The notes under the pieces are model-generated. The model searched no databases. It worked only from the letters and a program-made list of their open reading frames with translations, and was not told the DNA's origin. 64,000 bases of DNA, taken from the NCBI GenBank assembly GCA_013400975.1, contig WBMZ01003272.1:1-64000 (forward strand). The letters are read 5' to 3'. This stretch comes from Atrichornis clamosus (lineage: Eukaryota; Chordata; Aves; Passeriformes; Menuridae). Positions 1 to 10,100 of this stretch are shown here, in pieces. How positions within the stretch are numbered: position 1 is the first letter of the stretch; each line of letters begins with the position of its first letter. Made by a program: the position numbers and the translations under genes.

Positions 1-40
1 GGGCGGTGGCGGCGCGGCCCGGGGGCGGCGGAGCGCCGCG

Positions 41-50
41 TACTGACCTG
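41..50 (-). other. Splice donor, first intron of the minus-strand gene
   Basis: The minus strand from 50 to 41 reads CAG|GTCAGTA, matching the vertebrate 5' splice consensus at all key positions. It sits 3' of the TATA/YY1 cluster at the distance expected for a short first exon. Positions 1-47 would be the start of intron 1, still within the CpG island. Confidence 0.6.
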
Positions 51-193
51 GGCGGCGGGCGAGGCGGGGAAGCTGCGCGGCGATGGCCCCCCCGGCGCGG
101 AGCGCGCCACCGACGGACTCAGCCCGTGACGGGATCCGCCATCTTGGAATTTTTTTTAGATGGAGAATCACGTGGTGCGACCATTTTTTCCCC
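48..193 (-). other. Probable noncoding first exon of a minus-strand gene (runs off left edge)
   Basis: The exon is predicted from the TATA-derived start (about 193) to a splice donor at 48/47, where the minus strand reads CAG then GTCAGTA, close to the vertebrate consensus. It would be about 146 nt long. The only upstream ATG opens a 21-codon frame (184-119) that closes before the donor. A second in-frame ATG lies within the YY1 motif (AAGATGGCGG). No ATG follows the stop at 119-121 before the donor. The exon is therefore most simply a 5' UTR exon, with the main start codon in a later exon outside the window. The gene cannot be identified from this. Confidence 0.6.
119..184 (-). other. Short upstream open reading frame in the predicted 5' UTR
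   Basis: This frame of 21 codons plus a stop starts at an ATG followed by G (minus-strand ATGG, 184-181), only about 9 nt after the inferred transcription start. An ATG so close to a cap is usually bypassed. The internal ATG of AAGATGGCGG is in the same frame, near 142, with A at -3 and G at +4 (a good Kozak context), and would encode a seven-residue peptide ending at the same stop. It could attenuate translation of the main frame. No known peptide family is recognised. Confidence 0.3.
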
Positions 194-216
194 GCGGCCA
201 ATCAGGAAGCGCGGGT

Positions 217-224
217 TATTTATA
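217..224 (-). promoter_or_regulatory. TATA box of the minus-strand promoter
   Basis: TATAAATA reads on the minus strand from 224 down to 217 inside an otherwise CG-rich island. An inverted CCAAT box lies about 20 bp upstream at 249-245. A start about 30 bp downstream would fall near 193. A TATA box within a CpG island is less common than a TATA-less island, so initiation may be focused rather than dispersed. The exact start is an inference from spacing. Confidence 0.6.
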
Positions 225-299
225 GCCGCGCGGGGGGAAGGGAACCAATCAGGCCCCGCCCCGCGCGCCCCCGGCCACGCCCCGTGGCGCGCGGCCCGT

Positions 300-596
300 C
301 GCCATGGCGACCAGGGGGGCGGGCCGGGGTCCGCCATGTTGGCGCCGAGCCCGCGGCCCCTTCGGGATCCGGGATGGGAGTGGGATCGGCGTCCCTGAGG
401 CGGGACGGCATCCCGGGACCGGGCTCCTGACCCCGAGGCGGGGTGCGAGGCCACAGCACATGCAATCCATACTCGATAGACGGTATTATAATCCAACGTG
501 AAACTTTTTCTTTTCTTCTTTTTTCCCTCCCGGTTTTCCGCACCCGCGATCCCGCTCCCGGATGGGCTGGTTTGTTTTATCCATCAGGTACCGTCT
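300..596 (+). other. Possible plus-strand first exon (weak)
   Basis: Downstream of the plus-oriented CCAAT and GC boxes lies a YY1 motif (331-342), a usual location being just after a start site. Candidate donors are CAG|GTACCG at 587/588 and TCT|GTAAGAG at 596/597; each matches only half of the consensus well. The best ATG (304, good Kozak context) gives a 65-codon frame that ends at 501, before either donor, so it is unlikely to be the start of a spliced protein. A divergent noncoding transcript is as likely as a gene. Confidence 0.25.
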
Positions 597-1031
597 GTAA
601 GAGCAAACAGCTGCAGCGGGGGATAACGGACAAAAACGGCAGGACATATTTCAAAATCTTTGCCTGAATTACCGAGAGTGAATAAATAAATAGATATAAA
701 TAAATACAAAAAGCAGTTGTCCGGCACTCCTCCCTCTACCCCTGTTTTCCCAGCGACCATTCAACATTTAATTGATTTTTCAGTTTCCTGAAGAACCGCT
801 CTATTGAACTGTCAGGTGTTCCCTGCCTGGCACAGCTCATTTCACCTAAATTTCGTTGTTTCGCCTTTGATTAATGCACTGCCCGAAACTACCCAGCCCT
901 GCTCCAAACATCCCGGATGATGGGAAGCAAAACACTGCAGCCACTGGAGCGAGAAAGCTCGGCTGGGGGTACCCGCGAGACACAATCCTTTGGGAGCATC
1001 CCACCTGAGATGCCTTTTCCAATTATCTATG

Positions 1032-1131
1032 TTTCCCGGAGAAGCTGTGGCTGCCCCATCCCTGGAAGTGTCCAAGGCCGTCTTGGATAAGGCTTGGAGC
1101 AACCTGGGCTGCTGGATAGGGGACTTCCTGC
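1032..1131 (+). repeat. CR1 LINE 3' fragment
   Basis: It matches the CR1 3' UTR from the 'gagaagctgtggctgcccc' landmark through 'cttggagcaacctggg', then loses similarity before the terminal octamers. Both ends are truncated. It is in sense orientation. Substitutions such as 'aaggccgtcttggataagg' suggest moderate age. Confidence 0.85.
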
Positions 1132-1391
1132 TAAGCTTCCAAGTAGTTTCTTCCCATCCTTGACTAAGACAAGCTGAAACATGACATTCCTTATTCGTAG
1201 GCAGCCATCCCAGCACGCTTCTGGTGGGTTTGATTAATTGGCTCTTGCTAAATTGTTTTTAAAACTTCCAGATTTCCCTTAAAGAAAAAAAATGAACTCG
1301 TGTCGTTCAGCCATCTGGATTTACATAAATTCTGGGACCTGACGGGAATTGCTAACAACTTTGTCCCTCTCTCAAAATCTGCATATAGTAT

Positions 1392-1403
1392 GTAGTATAC
1401 TAC
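1392..1403. repeat. Perfect 12-bp palindrome GTAGTATACTAC
   Basis: The palindrome is flanked by a direct repeat of ATGTAGTATA at 1390-1399 and 1407-1416 (17-bp period). It lies in AT-rich unique DNA. No function is known to me; chance or a small local duplication is likely. Confidence 0.6.
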
Positions 1404-1544
1404 TGCATGTAGTATATAAACACTGCTCCTTTTTTTTTTCTTACCTTTTTTGAGATATTTAGCACCTACATTTTCATTTGAAAGGGCCGACCTTATAAAA
1501 ATCCCTGGCATATTGTTCTGACACTTAAAGTTGCTTTTTTTTCC

Positions 1545-1688
1545 CAGGCACTGAACAGGCTCCCCAGGGAATGGTCACAGCCCCAAGGCTGCCAGAGCTC
1601 CAGGAGCATTTGGACAACACTCTCAGGCACAGGGTGGGATTGTTGGGGGTCCTGTGCAGGGACAGGGGTTGGACTGGATGATCCACCC
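1545..1688 (+). repeat. CR1 LINE 3' fragment, 'cacagccccaaggctgccag' subfamily
   Basis: Landmarks in order are: aggcactgaacaggctccc, tcacagccccaaggctgcc, gagcatttggacaacactc, and ggttggactggatgatc. This is the subfamily whose 3' end normally continues to 'gggtcccttccaactca' and the octamers. Here it breaks off after 'gatgatccac' and joins a different CR1 segment. Confidence 0.85.
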
Positions 1689-1750
1689 ATCATTTTCCCA
1701 TCCCTGAAAGTGTTTAAGACCAGGTTGGATAGGGCTTGCAGCAACATCCC
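1689..1750 (+). repeat. CR1 LINE fragment abutting another CR1
   Basis: The segment runs from 'tcccatccctgaaagtgtt' through 'gaccaggttggatagggcttgcagcaac'. This belongs upstream of the 3' terminus in the common subfamily and so is out of order with the copy immediately before it. Same orientation. Confidence 0.7.
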
Positions 1751-2083
1751 ATTAACTTCAGCTTTGCATCTTTTTTTTTAAGATATTCATTTGTTGCTGT
1801 CAACTTATAACCAGTACATTTTGATGGTTCTATGCTCCAGCATACAGGCAGCATGGCTTGCTAGGGAGCAGGCCTGAAGTTTTGGGCTATTTTCCCTGGA
1901 ATACACACCTGAGAGCACCACTGGCACTAAGAACACCACTTCTGCCTAACGCTGAAGCCCTTTTTGTTTCACTTTTCGCTTCTATGGGCTCGTGGGCTTG
2001 TTTGTTGTTCTTTGGTTGGTGAGGTTTTGGGTTTCCTCACAGGGTTGTTCTGCCCTCTTTATTCAGGGCCAGCTTGTGTGCTG

Positions 2084-2100
2084 GGATGGATGGATGGATG
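2084..2100. repeat. Short (ATGG)n microsatellite
   Basis: About four tandem GGAT units are followed by a TG/TA run (tgtgtgtatata). Too short to be informative. Confidence 0.7.
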
Positions 2101-4110
2101 TGTGTATATAAATAACCTTCCAAATTATTTTAAAGTGTCAGGAGACCTATGGGTGGAAGGGCTTCAGGGCTAGAAGGTTACTAATGCCAGAAGGCAATAT
2201 TTGCTGAGGCAACAGATCTAATGCTGGTGCTTGGCGCAGGATCCACTTGTGGCAGCCAGGTGAGTGCCTGCCCTCGCTTGTGGTCCCCATTTCTGATCCA
2301 CCTGGGGGCTGATTTGGTCCCAAACCCACCAAACGTGGGTTACAACCAATATTTTGCCTAAGTGGCCATTGCAGCTTCTAAACATGCCCTACCTGTGTCC
2401 CCATCCGAGCTCGTTCTCTTGGCTGCAAACTGCTGGGGCTACTTGCCTGACCACTTCACTTGCCTTCTCTCTCTGCATTGCTGAAGGAGTTTCAAAAGAG
2501 GAAACAAGAGAAGAAAACTGTGCCCTGAAAGTTGCCATGGAGTGTGAGTTTTATCTTCAAATTTTAATTGATGCCGTACCTGTGGCTGTGGGTGTGAATA
2601 TGTGTCTCTATTAATATCCAGTCTAGGCTAACCTGTGCATAATGGCAGAAAATCAAACCTTTGTCATTGCTCATGTAAATTAGACCTCGGAGATTCACAA
2701 GGAGAAGGAGGCTTGCTATATGTTAAATCCAACATATTGGCTATAGCTGTATATAGTCTGTTTTTACTGTAATTGCAGCTGAAAAACTTACTCAGAAGCC
2801 AGTTGAAGCAAAAAATAAAAATCTAAAAAAAAAAAAGCCCTGGCAGAGCTAATTCATAAAGATTTAAATAAAAAGCAATTACAGAACTTCCCGCCTACCT
2901 CCACTTCATCTTTAGCTGAACTCCTTGTTTGTCAGGAATGATTCCATTTTTTATGTTCTTAAGCAGGAAACAGCCATCACAACACTCCAGTTAATTTCCC
3001 TCACTAGTCACAGGGAGCTGGTGCAAGTAAAATAGGGTGCTTCAGCTTTCCACTCTAATCCTGCCATCCCACAGCCTAAAAAAAAGGAGGCTAAAGTTAG
3101 GAAAAAAGCCAGCAGGAACTTCCTCTGGAACCTAGACACACCAAAGATCTACTCCAAGTGCCGGTGCCACTTGGTTCCTTGGAGAAAGTCGAGCCTAGAT
3201 ACAAGTTCCAACCTGGTGATTGCTTCCTCTTCTTCCTGCTGATCATTCAGTCACCATCACTGGCCTCCCTTGGTTTTCCTGTCCCACCTGCCACCCTTCT
3301 GTGCTTTATCTCCCATGCCAGTCTGTTCTCCATCCTTCCCACATCACACTTATTTACTCCTTTCTGCCACCAAAAGACAAACCCCAGCAAACCAACCTGA
3401 CTTACAACACAGCTGTCATGGAACAGAGAACGTTAAATTTACACTGCCCCACTCCTGTGTTTTCCTCCAGCATACCTTTCATTGAAGAGTTTTGGTTTGG
3501 GGGTTTTTAATCCTGGTGAATTTTGCTTCAGCTGGAACTCCTTCTTCTCTCTTTGTACAACGCTCTTGCAGAGACAAGACAAATCTATTTGCTGTGCTGC
3601 ACATTCCATCCTCTGTGCAGTCCTGTCTGGCTCCCAGCGAGCTGTAAAGCAGAACAAGGTGGTTCTCCTCCGCTTTTGAGGCCAACCAAGCCTGAGTTTG
3701 GCTGCAGAAGCTGCTTTCCAGCTTGTCTGCACACCCAACACTTCATCAAGTCTTCAGCACTCAAGGCCTGAAAAGCTGAAATCCTGGAGCAATGAGCCAG
3801 ACTCTCAGAAAGAAGTTAATGCTGTTGTTTTGGGGAAAATCAAGTCCCTGTCACCCACTTGGGGGGAAAAAAAAGAGTGAGTGAAGTTCACAGTGAAGGT
3901 CACAATGTAAAGTTTGCTTTTCTCTCCACACTTATGCTTTATTTTTGCTGATGGAGATACATTAGGGTGTTATGGCAGATATTTTACAATGACAAAGTAC
4001 AATACACTTTTAAAATAAAATTCCTTGCTAAAATTTAGTTTCAATACCTTTCTGGATTTTGTAAACATCCTATTTATTTAGCAGCTATACTCTCAACTAT
4101 TCTATTCTAA

Positions 4111-4160
4111 ATATAGAATATCCTGACTTGGAAGGGATCCACAAGGATCTTCATTCCTAT
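4111..4160 (-). repeat. CR1 LINE 3' terminal fragment (short, diverged)
   Basis: Antisense 'tagaatatcctgacttggaagggatccacaaggatc' matches the 3' end of the 'atcctgagttggaagggaccc' subfamily. The insertion is only about 50 bp long, with several substitutions. Confidence 0.65.
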
Positions 4161-6075
4161 TGCAGAGAGAAAAATGATTCTGTGGCCATTACAAGCCACT
4201 GTCCAAAATTTCTTACCATGTCATCATCCTTCATGATTAAACTGAAGAACTAAGAGTATGAAAGAAATCTCTTTTCCTCCTCAACTGTCTTTTTGGTTCA
4301 GTCAATTTTAGTAGCTCATTAAGGCTTAAATTTAGATAAAAACCAGAAATTAGTCTAAAATTAATACAGAATCTCTGTAAAGTTGAGGCTAGAATAACTG
4401 TTGGATACACTTAGTTTATCAGTGATCACTTTCTGACTCCTGGTATTAAAAATAAGGGAAATGTGTATAAATTTATTATATTTCTTTTCATCCGTGGCGG
4501 CTGCTGGGAGAAAAAAAAATGGGGTGTGTGTCTCTATAGTGGAAACCTTAGAGGAAATATTGATTCATTTTTCTGTTCTGCCTCTTTCAGCCAGGAAAAA
4601 AAAAAAAAGGACATCATACAGGGTGAAAAACAATTAAAATCTAAATAAATGTCAGAAAACTATGACCAAAAAACCTATAAATAACAATATATGCAGCCTG
4701 GCCCCTGGGTGTTGGTTTTACGTGAAGATCCTGACTTGCAGCTGAATGACGAGTAGGATATTTTTCTACTGAAATATTGATAGTAGATTACACTAAACCA
4801 CAAACTATCTCCATAAAGCCCATCATTTCTAATCCTAATGGTGTTTTCTTTCCCTTGGCTGACTACTACATTCATGAGATGATGGCTTTATTCTATCTAG
4901 GGGAAAAACTTTTTACCATACAGCTAAATTAACTTGTCAAAAGACTTCAAACTTCGGAAGCTTTTACAGCTCGATTCAAAGCTATTATTCAGGATTGAAT
5001 GAGAAGGCTGTGGACTGTAAAAGCTGGCAAAAAAAAAAAAATTCAGCAGCATTCAGGAGTTGAATGGAATGCTTACTTTTTGTTCAGGTTGTGTGTGTTT
5101 CATTGAGCTGTCTCGGAATAGCTGGATTTTTGTATTTTAAGGCAAAATGCTTCTTTCTGCTGCTCTGGAAGCTGTGACCCAGTCCGTGCTCTTTCACACA
5201 CACTTGGTTATATTTAGCTTGTGCCAACCTAAATAAGTGTCAACCAGCTCTCCAGAAATGTGGGGAGCACAAAAGAGAACGGCCAGCAGCTAAATTGAGG
5301 CAGAACAAGAACACAATTAGACTTATTTTTATCCTTTTCTTTTAAAATCAGATCATAGACTATCTTACAGTCACTTACAGCTTTCTCATGCAAATAAAAA
5401 TGCCTGGCTTCAGGAGCAGCAACTTTTAGATTTTACAGACGAGTAGCAGCTGGCAGAGCTTGTGCTTGGAGCCTTTCCTGTCGCAGATCCAATCTACTTT
5501 GGGACAAGGCTGGAATAAAAAGCCACGCCGACAATTGCAGCCCCCGGAAGGGAACCCAGGGCTCCATGGGAGAGCGTGGAAATGCATCCAGGATGTGGCA
5601 GGATGGGATCCATGATGGCCAGCACGGGGAGTGGCCTGGATTCGGCGTGCTCTGGATGCAGCTCTCTGTAGCTGCTCCACAGGGAGTGCTGAGCACGGGA
5701 GCAAGTCTTAAATACAGCTTGTCACCAAGGCCTGCAGGGAGGTTCTGCCATCCACGGGGGACACACAACTCACTCTCCTATTCGAAAACTGAATCAGAGG
5801 CACTTGGCTGCTTGCAGACCTCGCAGCATATTCAAGTGCAGAGCACACAACCACAGAATGGGGGATCCAAGTCCACAACCCTCTTCTGCCTGGCAGGTTC
5901 CTCCTCCCTAAGGGCCGTGGTCATGGTGGCACAGGATAACATCCCTCCTGCTGCAAAGAGAAGCCACTGAGCAGAAGGATGTGCAGGATGCACGAGATGA
6001 CAAAGCAGGCAAGATGTTAACTTGCTTAGCTGATGTAGGTAGGGTTGAGAAATGTTTGGCTTCTGGAATGTCAGC
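4161..6075. other. Gene-free, AT-rich unique sequence
   Basis: No exon is supported. Non-repetitive AT-rich DNA runs to about 5420 and includes the structured inverted/direct repeat block at 4959-5073. The segment becomes more GC-rich near 5450-5900, where several overlapping chance frames of about 80-134 codons occur on both strands with no recognisable similarity. Confidence 0.55.
4880..5100. promoter_or_regulatory. Candidate conserved noncoding element with inverted and direct repeats
   Basis: AGCTTTTACAG (4959-4969) and its exact reverse complement CTGTAAAAGCT (5015-5025) flank a second nested stem, CTC-g-ATTCAA (4970-4979) with TTGAAT-GAG (4995-5003). The motif ATTCAGGA(G)TTGAATG occurs twice, at 4987-5001 and 5051-5066. 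The second copy sits in its own hairpin, AGCATTC 5048-5054 with GAATGCT 5067-5073. It is unique, AT-rich DNA. A regulatory or structured-RNA role is inference only. Confidence 0.3.
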
Positions 6076-6161
6076 ACAGAATCATGGAATGGTTTGGGTT
6101 GGAAGGGACCTTAAAGCTCATCTTGTCCCACCCCCTGCCAAGGGCAAGGACACCTTCCACT
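6076..6161 (-). repeat. CR1 LINE 3' end, 5'-truncated
   Basis: It starts at the inverted 3' terminus (agaatcatggaatggtttgg) and runs to 'ggacaccttccac', about 86 bp. It lies 300 bp from an oppositely oriented copy at 6459-6646. Confidence 0.9.
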
Positions 6162-6458
6162 TTGTAATAAGGTAGCAACCTCCTGTACTTTGGGAAGAAC
6201 CACAGCCCGTTTTGGATTTGAAGCCACTAGAAAGCTCTAAAATACCTCAAATTTTCTCTATCTGCTTATCGAGGAGCAATCACTGTGGTGTGTCAGCTTT
6301 TCAGATCAAGCCTTCCTGCTGGACCTCCAACAAAGGGGCAAAAGGATGAGCACAAAAAGGAGGAATACGTGAACAGAAGCATCAGCTGGGTGCACTGAAA
6401 AAGCAGAGCAGGGCATTAGAATAAAATAGAGCAAGGAGCAAGATCTGTTCATGCTGAG

Positions 6459-6646
6459 TGGGGAGGCCCTGGCACAGGTTGCCCAGAGAAGCTGGGGCTG
6501 CCCCATCTCTGGAAGTGTTCAAGGACAGCTTGGACATGGCTTGGAGCAACCTGGGATAGTGGAAGGTGTCCCTGCCCATGGCAGGGGGTGGAATGGGATG
6601 ACCTTGAAGCTCCCTTCCAACTCAAACCATTCCATGATTCCATGAA
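6459..6646 (+). repeat. CR1 LINE 3' end with terminal octamers
   Basis: It extends from 'gtggggaggccctggcacag' to 'ccattccatgattccatga', so the 3' terminus with its octamer repeat is intact. About 188 bp. Well preserved. Confidence 0.95.
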
Positions 6647-6649
6647 TAT

Positions 6650-8825
6650 ACCCGAATTCACTCACAAAATAATACATAAAATCTGAAAGTAAAAGCCTGG
6701 AGCTCACAACCAGGAGTCTTTTTGTGGATACACAGGTCTTGTGCTGAAACACATCATCTACAGATCATTCCTGCAGCACTGGTTCAGCTCTTTATGCTGA
6801 ACACAGAGGCTTCAAAAGGAGGAAGATGCTCAGATCCTTAACTCCCCTTAAGAATTTTTTCCTAATGCAGGTTCCTTAAATGTTGTCTCATAAACACTTG
6901 TGTTCCCTACGAGCATCTTCACCAAGTTCCTAAAAAGCACCACAGCAGAGCAAGACATGCCAGCAGGAGTGTCCAGAATAGCAACAGTGGAAAATGGCAT
7001 CAAAATCATGAAAGGAATGTCTGAAAAGTCTGAAGGGTTATACTCAGACCCTGTTAAGGAGCTGGGTGGGACTTTGGAATCCAGCCCTCATTTGCAGATA
7101 TGTTATTTAATAGGAACGTAAGGAGTGGGTGCTGGCCCACGGATGATAAAAATAAAGTTTGGAATGTATTAGGATGAGAGGTCAGAGAAGTCAAAACCTC
7201 TGCAGCCCTAGAAATGCATATGTGACTACAAAACACGGGCAGAAAGGAGAGCTACCTCCCTCTTCCAGGATCACTAGGCAAGATCAGGCCTGTAAAAGAC
7301 CAGGAGGTCCCTCTCGCTTTCTTCCACAAGAAAAAAAAGGAAGAAAAAAGGCAGACTTCCCATTCTGAAGAAGAGCAGATAACAGAAACCCCATGGTGTC
7401 CTGGACTCGATCCAAGGACAGGACTGAATGCGATAGAATGGAAACTCAAATGGAAGAGCTGTTTCAAAAAGCTGCAAGGCAATGGGGACCAACCCAGAAA
7501 AGGAATGTGAGAAACTGAGATAGGGATCAATAATACCTGCACTGCATAAGAAGGACTGTGTATTCCTCCTTTTGGAAGAGTCTGCAGTAGGTGCCTCTAG
7601 AGATGATGTTGCAATGGGACGTGCGTGTGTCTCGTCGGGGTTTAGGTTGTTCACACCGTGATCTGAGGAGATGAGGCTCACAGACCTTGATTGATCCTTA
7701 TCAGGAGCCCCCTGTCAGGTGGCCTGTTGCACATTAAAGACTCAGTTACCAACACTGACGGGGGTGTTTCAAACGTGAGCAGGCTAACCTGGATGAACTG
7801 TTGGAGAGCCAATGGACTGCCTGGAAAATGTGAGTATCATAAACAGAGCCTCTGTCTTGGATCAGAATGAGGGGCAGGATGTGTTCTGGTTCATACACAA
7901 CCATGTGGTGGGAAGTGTAGTGGTCCAAAACTGGGGTGTACTTGTGTGTAACTGGGGAGAAGACAGGAGATGTTGGGGCTTTTTTCCCCTGCTTCTCTGA
8001 TCAAGGGAATCATAGAGTTCCAGAATGGTTTGGGTTGGAAGAGACCTTAAAGCTCATCCCATTCCACAAGCACAAGAACACTTTTTATCACCTTGCTTTT
8101 GGTAAACCCAGACATCTCTTTCAGGGGAGATTACTTGTTAAATTATCCACAGTGCTACAGATGCTCAGCTGTTTATTTTGGTCATATATTTCAAAGAACA
8201 GTTTCTCCAGCAAGCAGTGTAACAGCTGTGGCTGATAAAACCCCTGGGTGCCATCATTATCCTCTTTTTTCTGATAGAGACTGTCACAGATTTACCATCG
8301 AGTTTTGGCTTAGATGCTGGTGCTCTACAGTCAGCCAGAAATAACATGGAACTTGCCATGACAAAAGAATAATTTTCAAGGTTGGAAAACTATTGGAACT
8401 GCAATTATCAGACAGGAGGAAGGAGCTGTGTCCAGCACAGGTACAAGAAGATAGTTTGGATGCGATAGGGATCTACAGGGATACATTTTCCCATGCTTGG
8501 CCATAGGGATTTTGTCACAAGACTGAGGATTTTCAAAGGTGGACTCCTGTGCCATCATGAAAGGAGTTCTCTGCAGATATACTGTGTATTTCCAAGCTGA
8601 ATTCCCAGGAGCATCCATCAGTTTGGGGTGCCTCAGCTATTGGCAGCCTGGCTGTCTACAAAACACACTCCAAAAACCTCTCGTGAGGTTTCTCCTCATA
8701 CAGAAACCAAGGTCAGACCTGGAAACCTCTTCAAAAGCAAGGGCACCCTTAGTCTTTAACATGCAGCTGTACAGTGTGCAAGGTACAGCTCACACCTTCG
8801 GCTGAAGACGTACTTGCAGCTCTCG
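6650..8825. other. Gene-free region
   Basis: Apart from the CR1 fragment at 8007-8084, this is unique sequence with no exon I can support. Chance frames (for example 7274-7681 minus, 135 codons) have no recognisable protein features. Confidence 0.55.
8007..8084 (-). repeat. CR1 LINE 3' end, short
   Basis: Antisense 'gaatcatagagttccagaatggtttgggttggaaga' begins at the octamer end. The copy is lost after 'catcccattccacaagcac'. Confidence 0.85.
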
Positions 8826-8969
8826 GAATTGTGGAATCCTTGAGGTTGGAGAAGGCCTCTAGGATCATCAAGTCCAACCATGAACCCAGCACTGCCAAGC
8901 CCACCACTAACCCACACCTACACATTTTTTGGAACATTTCCAGGGACAGTGATTCCACCACTTCCTCAC
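8826..8969 (-). repeat. CR1 LINE 3' end, 'atcaagtccaacc' subfamily
   Basis: The antisense landmarks in order are: ttgaggttggagaaggcctc, atcatcaagtccaacca, cccagcactgccaagccc, and tttccagggacagtgattcc. This is a different 3' UTR subfamily from the 6076 and 6459 copies. It is more diverged. Confidence 0.85.
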
Positions 8970-9579
8970 ACGTCTGCAAGGCAACTTACCCCTCAAAACC
9001 AAGTTTCCAAGCAGTGAATTCCTCACTCATCCACAGCCTTTGGCGTTGGATTTCCTCTCCTCCAAGCGGCAACGCCTCACGGGGCAAAGCCGGCTCCCCC
9101 CCGGCCGCCTCACCAGCCCTTCTCAGCAGCAACCCTGAAGACTTAATCCCAAAATTGTAGGGCTGCTCCGCACCCTTCTCCACCGAGTCAATCGGCCCTG
9201 TGTGCTGGGGCTGGCGGCGAGGATGCCAAGTGAAGTGGTGGTTCTTGGGATGCACACACCGGGCCGCCGGGAACCGGGAGCAGACCACCAGCCCACCTCA
9301 CGTCAGCCACCGGAGAACCACGGGAGCTTGGCAGCTTCCCGTCACTGCCAGCCTGGACGGGATTCAAACCAGCAGCCTCAAGCAAAAAAATGATCCCTGC
9401 TCCCCTGGCGTGCCATCTTCCCTGTGTTTTAATGAGCAGGACAGCCCCCTGGTACAGAACAGCAGCCTTACAGTTGGTTTTAAAGAAGCATTTTTGCTTT
9501 TCTGGACTTGAGCCCAAAATCCCGCTTGGAGTAACTCACATTCACGTCAGCAGAACAACCCCAGCCAAATATAAAGTTC

Positions 9580-9592
9580 TTTTTTTTTTTTT
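9580..9592. repeat. Poly-T tract (13 T)
   Basis: An uninterrupted T run in unique DNA. It is not joined to a recognisable retroelement. Confidence 0.9.
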
Positions 9593-10100
9593 CTTCCTTT
9601 AATTAAACTGTTATTCTCTCAAATCAAATGTAAGCGTTCTCATCATTCCAAACTAAGAAAGATCACAGGTGAATGCTGCCAATGAAATTAAAAATTGACT
9701 TGAGACAGCTTTGCTTTTAGCAGGAAGTATCTTTTTTTTGCTGGATACTTCTTCACCGAGCCAACTGTTAGAACTGAAGTGGGGCAGGTTTTTAGACTAT
9801 CAAGTGCAAAAGATGTTTTCTGTCTGCATTCCTCCTTCAGAAGAGATACAGCATCCTCATTTCCCTAGGCTTGGTTTAACTCCTCGTGTTTTGAAGGGAT
9901 TATCGTGCCCAAAACATACCCATTCACCACAGCTGCTCCCTTCATTCCCGGGACCACCATAAGCTTTTCTGGCAAAAACAAGCCCTTCCTGTCTCTGCTG
10001 GGCTGCTCTGCTCTCACAGCTCTGTGGGCAGAGGCATTTCCAGTGCTGGTCATGCCCAGAAGTCCCAACGCCAGAAGAGCAGCACTTGAGCACCCCTTGA

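Larger units (their letters stand above)
1..430. promoter_or_regulatory. CpG island with divergent promoter architecture
   Basis: This very GC- and CpG-rich block stops abruptly near 430, where ordinary AT-richer DNA begins. It contains CCAAT boxes at 198-202 and 245-249 (both CCAATCAGG, the NF-Y consensus, 47 bp apart), a GC box at 254-262, a KLF-type CCACGCCCC at 275-283, and an E-box CACGTG at 169-174. YY1-type CCGCCAT motifs face opposite ways at 136-145 (minus-strand AAGATGGCGG) and 331-342 (plus strand). A TATA-like TATAAATA lies on the minus strand at 224-217. Paired CCAAT boxes between two oppositely oriented YY1 sites are typical of vertebrate bidirectional housekeeping promoters. 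The minus direction is well supported by a downstream splice donor. The plus direction rests on motif layout only. Confidence 0.85.
431..4110. other. Gene-free region after the CpG island
   Basis: There is no supported exon here. The stretch holds an AT-rich run of AATAAATA-like units near 680-710, CR1 fragments at 1032-1131 and 1545-1750, a small palindrome at 1392-1403, and a short ATGG tandem at 2084-2100. The rest (about 1760-4100) is unique, AT-leaning sequence with no repeat I recognise. The ORFs present are under 130 codons and show no recognisable protein similarity. Confidence 0.6.

Noticed and set aside
119..496. 125-codon minus-strand ORF across the promoter
   Set aside because: It runs through the TATA, CCAAT and GC boxes, so most of it should lie upstream of the transcription start.
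304..501. 65-codon plus-strand ORF with good Kozak context in the promoter
   Set aside because: It ends before any plausible splice donor and is composed of GC-driven residues. It may lie in a 5' UTR but is not a supported gene.
680..710. AATAAATA-type polyadenylation signals
   Set aside because: They are part of a low-complexity AT run with no upstream coding exon and no clear downstream GU-rich element.
9355..9385. tRNA B-box-like sequence on the minus strand (ggtttgaatcccg)
   Set aside because: The T-arm pairing has a mismatch and no A box or acceptor stem can be built upstream.
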